A stretch of 64,000 bases of DNA from Metridium senile (taxonomy: Eukaryota > Cnidaria > Anthozoa > Actiniaria > Metridiidae). The translations under genes and the position numbers were made by a program. This document shows, in pieces, positions 24,701 through 33,700 of the stretch. Positions within the stretch are counted from its first letter, which is position 1. Every line of letters starts with the position of its first letter. Location of the stretch: assembly GCA_949775045.1 (NCBI GenBank), contig OX459105.1, positions 8,944,547 to 9,008,546 on the forward strand, written 5' to 3'. Under the pieces are notes generated by a model, which worked only from the letters and a program-made list of their open reading frames with translations, was not told the origin of the DNA and searched no databases.

Positions 24701-27700
24701 AACTCCTTAAATTTGATTTACGTTTTTAAGGGCACTTGAAAAGTCCTTGAATTTTAGAAAATCAGCAAAAACTCTTTAAAAACCCCTTAATTCTAGCTAA
24801 AGTAGGGTACATTTTGATAAAATTTGTTCATTCTGTGCGAAGTTAACAATGACAGGAATATCATTTATATATAAAACTCCTTGAAAACTCCTTAGATTTT
24901 GTTTACTGACATCAGCACGAACCCTGATATAATAATAATAGGTTCTTGTATAGCGAACTATACATATGTCTCAGTGCGCTTGTGTACAGATAGATACGGA
25001 TACAGACACTCCCTCCCTTATGTTACATGTGGAGGACTTAACGGACTGCTAGAAGCAGTTTACAATCATGAGTATGGTTAGTGAATGCCTCCGATACCTT
25101 ACTGTTATACCGGAAGACAATGGACCCTACTCTTTGCGAACAGCACAACAGGATTTTTAACATCCGCCTTATATAGGATTAGACTGAAGACAGACGGGAC
25201 CTACGGTTTTACGTTCTTATCCGAGAAGACGTGGAGGTCTAACCATTCGGTCGGCGGTGTAAACATGATAGTGATAAAATAATGTGCGTAAATATACACT
25301 GATGATTTATCAGCTTTATCTTTGCTGTTATTTGCCACTTCCTATGTGTCTTCGCATTAGAAATTAAAGTCTGATGTTAAATTATAGTTTCAAAGTCATT
25401 CTGACGCAGGGATATTTTATGCAAAATTCAATTCAATTCACACTTGAAGACAAACTTCATTCATTTGTAGATCTATCTTAATTTATTAATTATTTTGTAT
25501 TAATTTATTAACCTTCTTTAACTTTTCCTACTTTTTGTTTAGCTGGGAAATCAAACGATATTAAAGATAATGATAATCTTCCACGTCACGCATCTACTCT
25601 TGGTAAATCCATGAAAGACCAAGGAAAACCACTAGAAAATATTAGTACCAAGTTCTATGTTGGAACGGAGGTCAGTAAGATGTCATTAATGCATGATTTG
25701 GTTAAGAACACGTTCTTCCCAGCTAGATTTTCCCTCATTCCCTTACCCGTCCCAGTAGCTCTCACGTGGAGCGTCCGACTAGCAAATGAAAGGGGTTTCA
25801 ATAACACATGGACTCAGATTGTTTTTAAAAAGGGTGGTTATAGGGTCACCCGAACAAACGGCCATTAAAAAAGGAGGGTGTGGTGGGCCGACAAAAAGTA
25901 TTTTATCACAAGAAAAGAAATATGAAAATTGAGAAAGGGCCCGTGAAAATATTTATCACTACTACTTAGGGGAGGAAGGGAGGTTTGGCAATCTTAGCAA
26001 GAATGGCCCTCGCCCATGCACCTATATGAAATATGAATGGTCTTTAATTTGATTTTTTTTTTTAAATTCCAGGAAGGAGACTTGGCATATTTGGACTGGA
26101 AGCCTGAGAAAGACACAGACAGTGGAAAAATTACAAGTAAATATCACTAGGATATTACATAGACGCGCGGAGATTTATCTTCGAGTGTTGAGAAATATGT
26201 CGCACGAGTGAGCGCAGCAACCTTAAAATAGTTTTTTTGTGGTTACTCTATCTATAAGATAGGTAACCACTATGTCATCGTGCGGTGTAAGTCCGAGTGT
26301 AACCTTTTAACGGAACCAATGAATATATATCCAAAAACTTGGCGTGACGTCACAAGTTTACTACGATAGCACAACCGGTTAACGCCACCTGGGTAAACGC
26401 GATACACTGGAAGGGCTAAGAGTTCGAATCCAACTGACATCACTATTTTTTTTTTTCCTTTTTCTCCTTTTTTTTTGTTTCTTTGATAGTTTTTGATACT
26501 TATTTATTCGTTTCCGATATAGAGAAACATTTTTTAAACAACCCGGGTCTACCATTTATTTTATTTCAAGAAAAAGATGTATTATTATGTTTCAGTTTCA
26601 TCTTCATCTTCACTTGAATCGTCATCATTTGTTTGTGACTGTGAAATTTTGATATCATTATCAATACTTTCATTTTCAGGCATTTCTACAATAGATTTGT
26701 TCCTCGGAGCGTCATTGAATTTGTTTGTCAGTGACCACTCAACCAAAATATTGATAATAGACGAGTTAAACTAGAAACTTTAAACTTTACTCCGACTCCG
26801 AAGGGCTAAAGCTCGAAACGTCAGTAAAGTTAAGTCAACAATTTTTACGGTGTTACAAATTTCATTATAATACTGGCTCTATCATTTATACCAAACACCG
26901 ACGCAGCCTATGCTAGTTTACTCGCTAGTTTCCATTTAATCTAATTTTAAAGTAGGTCTATAATTATTTTTCTATTTTTTTAACTTCTACTCTAAATTCA
27001 AAAGCCACTCGAATAACATTGCATCATTTAACTGCAGAAACTTATAGTATCATCATTTCTAACACTTTTAAGTGTTAAAACTAAACAAGTGAGAGTAACC
27101 ACATAAGCTCCTTGAGCTCCTTTAATTTATAAAGTGTTTATAATTATCATATTCATCCCGTTTGTTTTTCCCATACAGCACCTCGGCCTGAGTTCGTCTG
27201 GCAAGCACATGATGGAACTATCACCACACTGACCAGGTCACCGTTCTTTAGAGATATCGTCCTTACTGTTGGTGGATGGACCTTTGCTATATGGAAAGAG
27301 GGGGTTACAGTAAGTATTGATGCATATGCTGTAATGACGTCATATTAGAATATTTATAACGTGACCAAAAATGAACAGAATAGTGACGTCATATTTATGA
27401 TGTGACGAAGGACTTGTATTCTACGATATATACTTATGTGACATCATATTTAGAACGTGACGTTAGAATGAAATAACTAGTGATATCATCTTTATGATGT
27501 GACGAAGGAATTGTATTCTACGCGATACACTTATGTGACATCATATTTAGAACGTGATGTTAGAATGAAATAACTAGTGATATCATTTCTGTTGTGACAA
27601 AGGAATTGTATAGTATTTTATGTAACGCCATCTTTTTGTATCTTTTTACTGTTTGAAAAGAAATGATGTAAATGCTGATGTGACATCATATTTAGAACTA

Positions 27701-30700
27701 ACGTTAGAATGAAATAACTAGTGATGTCATCTTTATGTGACAAAGGAATTGTATGGAATGTTTCGTTAAGGGTAACGCTTACCTATATATATATATTTTT
27801 TTTTTCTTCTGCGTTTTGCGTTGCTTTTTTGCTGAAATTTGAAATTTTATCGTGTGTTCTATTAGTCTAGATGTACTTTGTTTATTTTTTATTAATTTGC
27901 TTTTTTCAGAGTGATCCTTTACTTCAGTCGGCGAGCCACATCCTCAAACTAACAAAAGGACACTGGAGTCCCTCAAGGCCTGGTAAGTTGGTAAATCTGT
28001 TATTGCTCAAACTAAGTTGAATTATTTAACAATTATTCGCCGAAGGCGAAGTGATTATCGGTGAATATTTACCGAGCGGCGAGTCTTCGAGCTGCGAGGT
28101 AAATATTCACCGATAATCACTTCGCCTGAGGTGAATAATCGTTTTAGTATAAATACAAAGGTGATTATTTCAAAAAAGAAAGAAGGAAACAGCATTGAAA
28201 GTGAAAATATTTTATTTTTTAAAAGCGCGAACGTTACGCGTAAAAAGTGTAAACTTTGTCTCGCATAATGACAAAAAAAAAACGTGAAAATTTACTATGA
28301 TACCTTTAAATAGCTTGACACCAAACTTAGTCGCTTCTTTAGTCGATTTTGGGACAGCATTTTCTTTAAAGTTTTCAATTTCATCTTCGCTAACAGTGAC
28401 AAAACGACTACTGGCAGCCATTTTGTCCGAAAAGGTGATTATCGGCTGATAATCCGAGATAGCAAACCAATCAGCGCGCGCGATTTTCTATAATCACCTG
28501 CGTATTTATACTAAAATATAATAATATTAAATAATAATATTGAAAATTCAAAATAATATATACTTTCCTTTTTAGGATAAAATCATTTTTATTTGTCTGT
28601 CTGTTTGCTTGTTTGTTTGCGTGTTTGTTTGTTTGTTTGTTTGTTTGTTTGTTTAATGTGTTTAATTTGCTTGTTTCTTTGTTGTTTGTCTGTCTGTCTA
28701 TCTTTGTCTGTCTGTTTGTTTGCTTGTTTGTTTGTTTATTGTTTGAATATCTATTTGTTTGTTTATCTATTTGTTTATTTGTTTGTTTATTTGTTTGTTT
28801 TAATCTCATTTCATCTTTTCTCCAGGTGTGTTTTTCATTACCAAGGTCGACGGCAGCGTTGATGTTTGGGATCTTCTAGACAGGTAAATATTATAAATGT
28901 TATATTTTTGCTGCTTCCTCTCAAACACACTCCACACTACATTCTGTATTTACAAGCACTGCACTCTAATTCAGACACACATGTTGATTTTTTGCGGAGG
29001 GAGGAAAACCTGATAACCCGAAGACAACCCTTGTGGCATGGGAGAGAACAACACATCAAACAAACTCTGTCCACTTGTCGCCCAAGCCGATAGTAATAGG
29101 TGACAGTATATAGCAAGCTAACACTCAGGTCCACAAGGTGGAGTTTTCAAAAGATTATAGTCTTCAGCATAAACCATTTAAATATATCGGCGCAGATAGA
29201 CATGAGGTAATTATTGTGATGTTTACAGGTCTCACGAGCCGTCTTTGACCCAGAACGTGACAGCTTCTCCCATAACGACCATATATCCTCATCAAGTATC
29301 AGGTAAGACATGATGATAGTGGTAGTGGCGGTGGTAGTGTTGTTAGCGGTGATGGTGCTAGTGGTAATAACTATGTTAGTGGCGGTGGTAGTGTTGTTAG
29401 CGGTGATGGTACTAGTGGTAATAACTGTGGTAGTGGCGGTGGTAGTGTTGTTAGCGGTGATGGTGCTAGTGGTAATAACTGTGGTAGTGGCGGTGGTAGT
29501 GTTGTTAGCGGTGATGGTGCTAGTGGTAATAACTATGGTAGTGGCGGTGGTAGTGTTAGCGGTGATGGTGCTAGTGGTAATAACAGTGGTTGTGGCGGTG
29601 CTAGTGTTGTTAGCGGTGTAGCGGTGGTTTTTGTTGTAGTAATGACGGTGGTGGCCCACTCGAAAGTGTTCAACTACTTTGGCTACCACACACGTTTTTC
29701 TTTTTTCCTTATATCTGTAACTCAAAACATAGTATATTTTATAAAAAATGTAATCGTATTTTTACTATTTGTTATATCATTATTGTAAATGTAATTATAC
29801 ATGTGAATAAACTAAAGTCTAAAAGGTGGTAATCTTCGTAGCGGCTTTGGTGTCGACAAGTCTACGATAAAGATTATAGTTATGCATCGTAACAAGCAAC
29901 TGTTTTGTATTTGTTTTTAACAACAACTTTATTCTGGTTGAAGTATGCAATACAATCTTATTATTTCATATTACAATCATATATATTATAGTTAATAAAT
30001 ATTATTTTGTTTGCTATTATTTCAGGCAAGCAGCAGCTGTTGGCTGTGGGTGATACTGCAGGTACTCTACATGTAATGGAAGTACCGTGGAACCTTAGAC
30101 ATCCATCAACTAACGAGGTATGCGTCTCTAGCTAGTTTTAATTAGTAAGTCTTTTGCCTTTCAACCTGAACATATTTAAACCAATAAAATGTTTAGGTAT
30201 ACTCGCTCAGAGTTCAATCAGAAAAAATAATCATGGCTTGTGAAAGAAAAACAGAAGAAAAGTACTGTTTCAATTCAAATTGCGCGCGCGACACTGATTA
30301 CCGTTGAATCTGGCTTCCTAACCTACACGCGCGCAGACGTGTGCAACAAACTAAAGAATCTATAGAATAATTGGAATGCAAAGAATGATCGGAATGGAAT
30401 AAATGATTGGAATGGAATGAATGATTGGAATGCAAAGAACGATTGGAATGTTCAGAGTGTGTGAATGACGTTATGATACGAATGCATTTTCAAATTTTCA
30501 ATTTGCGCACGATGCAGTTCTAGCGCGTGTATAGCGCGCGCGATTTTGTCCGTTACTCAAGTTTTATAATAATGCGCGCTCACCGCAACTCCTTTCGATA
30601 TGTTTTAAAGTTCTGGGGCCAGTTGTACGAAGGGTGGATAAAGTTATCCGCGGATAAAAGTTATCCACTGCATAGGGTTTTTATAGATTTTAAACGTTGG

Positions 30701-33700
30701 ATAAGGATTTATCCAGTGGATAGCGCTATTCACCCTTCGTACAACTGGCCCCTGGAAAAATGATTAAGATCTGTTTTCTAATATTTATTACAAGGTCTTT
30801 ACAAAGGTTTATATGTAAATATCACCATCAGACAAATAAATACAATAGAAAACAGAGGAAATGAATATGCAATACTGAACTTAGAGATAAGAAGTTAACA
30901 GTTTTTCTTCAAAAAAGACCTACCTACGAAACTCATTAATAGCTCATGAGAAATTGACAAAAGAAGTCAACCGTAAAGGAGGTTGTGTATTAAATACAAA
31001 ATCGTCCTGACTGCATAATTAAGTTCTAACTTGAATTTCCTCGGCCAGATTTTCTTTTATCTTGTTAATTTTAGTAAAATATGAAAGAACTAATGTTGGA
31101 GTTTCATAAGTACTATACATTATTCATGCACGTCCTCGACTCGCCGTTGTATATCCCATACAGACCAGCCGCTTATAATTATATTGTGTATATATTACTA
31201 AAACAATTATTATATTCACCTCTGGCCCACCTCTAGATACACGCACCATTTTATATTCCTTCAATATATATCATATAGACATTGGAAAACAAATCATGGC
31301 ATACGAGAGAAAAACAGCAGAAAAGTACTGTTTCGAGGCAAAATGCGCGCGCGACACTGATTACCGTTAAATCTAAGACAAAAGACTCTATAGAATGTTT
31401 AGAATGCAAAGAATGATTGGAATGAATGATTGGAATGCAAAGAACGATTGGAATGTTCAGAGTGTGTGAATGACGTAATGATACGAATGCATTTTCAAAT
31501 CGCGCACGAAGCAGTTCTAGAAGTGTACAGCGCGCGAGATTTTGTTCGTTACTCACATGTAATGCGAGCTCACTGGAACTTATTTCGAAAGGTGTCATAG
31601 TTCTGGAGAAGTGATATAGATATATTGCTAATATTTATAACAAGAAGGTCTTGACAAAAGTCCATATGTAAATATCGCCATCAGAGTGCAATAATTTAAT
31701 AAGTAGTGTTTACAACATGAGCGGCCGTGTTGTATCGCCGATACAACACGGACGCGAATGTTGTAAACTACTTAAAAAATGTCTAGGTTAGCTCTTTCAT
31801 ATTTAACCAAAATTTTCAAGATTAAAATACATTTTGCCGTAAAATTACCAGTTAAAACTTATGCAAATCAGGATATACAACACTAGTGTTGTATCAGATT
31901 TACAACACTCGTCATGGTCATGATTTCTTTTGAAAATGTCTCATTAATTATTCATGAATTTTTTAAATACAATTAGCAAACAGAAGAGATGAAAGTGCTA
32001 TACTTAGAGAAAAGAAGTAAACAGTTTTTCTTCCAAAATGACTGGATATGTGTTTGAAATAATCACTTTTGTATTTATACCTACCTACATTAACAGTTAA
32101 TGAGAAATTGACAAAAGAAACAATAGCCGTGAAGAAGGTTATGTAGATATATATTAGATACAAAATCGTTCTGACTGCATAAGTTTTAACTTGAGTTTTC
32201 TCGGACAGATTTACTTTTATCTTGATAAATTTTAATAAAATATGAAAGAACTAACGCTCGACTTTCATATAGTACTATACAATATTCGTGTCCGATCTGT
32301 ATGAGTTATAACGGCTCGTCCTCGACTCGTTTGTATATCCCATACAGATCATTTCGGTTATTAAAAAGTGCTGAAACCCGTTTGACTGCAAAGTGTTGAA
32401 AGCTAAGCTATTTTAAGATCCCTAGGGACATTGTTGACTGTCTTATTTATATTCATAATGACTCGTTTATACTTTATTTGCATTTCGATCTTGAAAATGA
32501 CGCTCGATGCGTCGAAACGTCGAGTCGCTCTTATAATAATATTTCTATTGATTCCATACAGATCAGCCGCTCATATTGTGTATCTTACTAAATCTTTTCT
32601 CCGCCTCAGGCTTAGTAACATTAGTGGTATAATTATATTAAGCCTGACTCCAATTATTAAATATAGATACACGCACTGTTTTATATTCCTTAAATATGTA
32701 TCATATAGACATTGGAAAACAAATCATGGCATACGAAAGAAAAACAGAAGAAAAGTACTGTTTCAATGCAAAATGCGCGCGCGACACTGATTACCGTTGA
32801 ATCTGACTCACTCACCTACACGCGCACAGGCGTGTGCAGCAAACTAACGAATCTATAGAATGTTTAGAATGCAAAGAATGATTAGAATGGAATGAATGAT
32901 TAGAATGGAATGAATGATTGGAATGGAATGAATGATTGGTATGGAATGAATGAATGGAATGAATGATTGGAATGGAATGAATGATTGGAATGGAATGAAT
33001 GATTGGAATGGAATGAATGATTGGAATGGAATGAATGATTGGAATGTTCAGATTGTGTGAATGACGTAATGATACGACTGCATTTTCAAATTTTCAAATC
33101 GCGCACGAAGCAGTTCTAGAAGTGTACAGCGCGCGAGATTTTGTTCGTTACTCACATGTAATAATAATGCGCGCTCATTGCAACTTCTTTCGAGAGGTAT
33201 TAAAGTTCTGGAAAAGTGATTATGGTCTGTTTTCTGTTTGTCTATTTATAACAAGGTCTTTCTACAAAGGTGGATATGGAAATATCACCATCAGAGTGCA
33301 ATAGTACTAGTCAGATAAATACAATAGAAAACAGAAGAAATGACAGTGCAATACTAAACTTAGAGATATGAACTTTTTCTTCAAAAAAAAAACTGGTTAT
33401 GTTTTTGAAATAATCACTTTTCTATTTATACCAACATCAATAATTCATGAGAAATTGACAAAAGAAATCATAGCCGTGAAGAAGGTTGTACATTAGATAC
33501 AAAATCGTCCTGATTGCATAAGTTTTAACTTTAATTTTCTCGTTTATATTTATTTTTATCTTGACAATTTTAGTAAAATATGAAAGAACTAACGTTGGAC
33601 TTTCATAAGTACTATACAATATTCGTGACCTGTATGAGACATACAATGGCTCGTCCTCGACTCGTTGTACCATACAGATCGTATCAGCCGCTCAAATTGT

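Noticed and set aside
28593..28879. 88-89 codon Cys/Val/Leu/Phe-rich frames
   Set aside because: Pure product of the TTTG/TCTG microsatellite; the real exon 18 starts at 28826 in a defined frame.
29147..29725. 192-codon minus-strand Thr/Ala-rich frame
   Set aside because: Generated by the 54-bp minisatellite that is open in several frames; no family resemblance.
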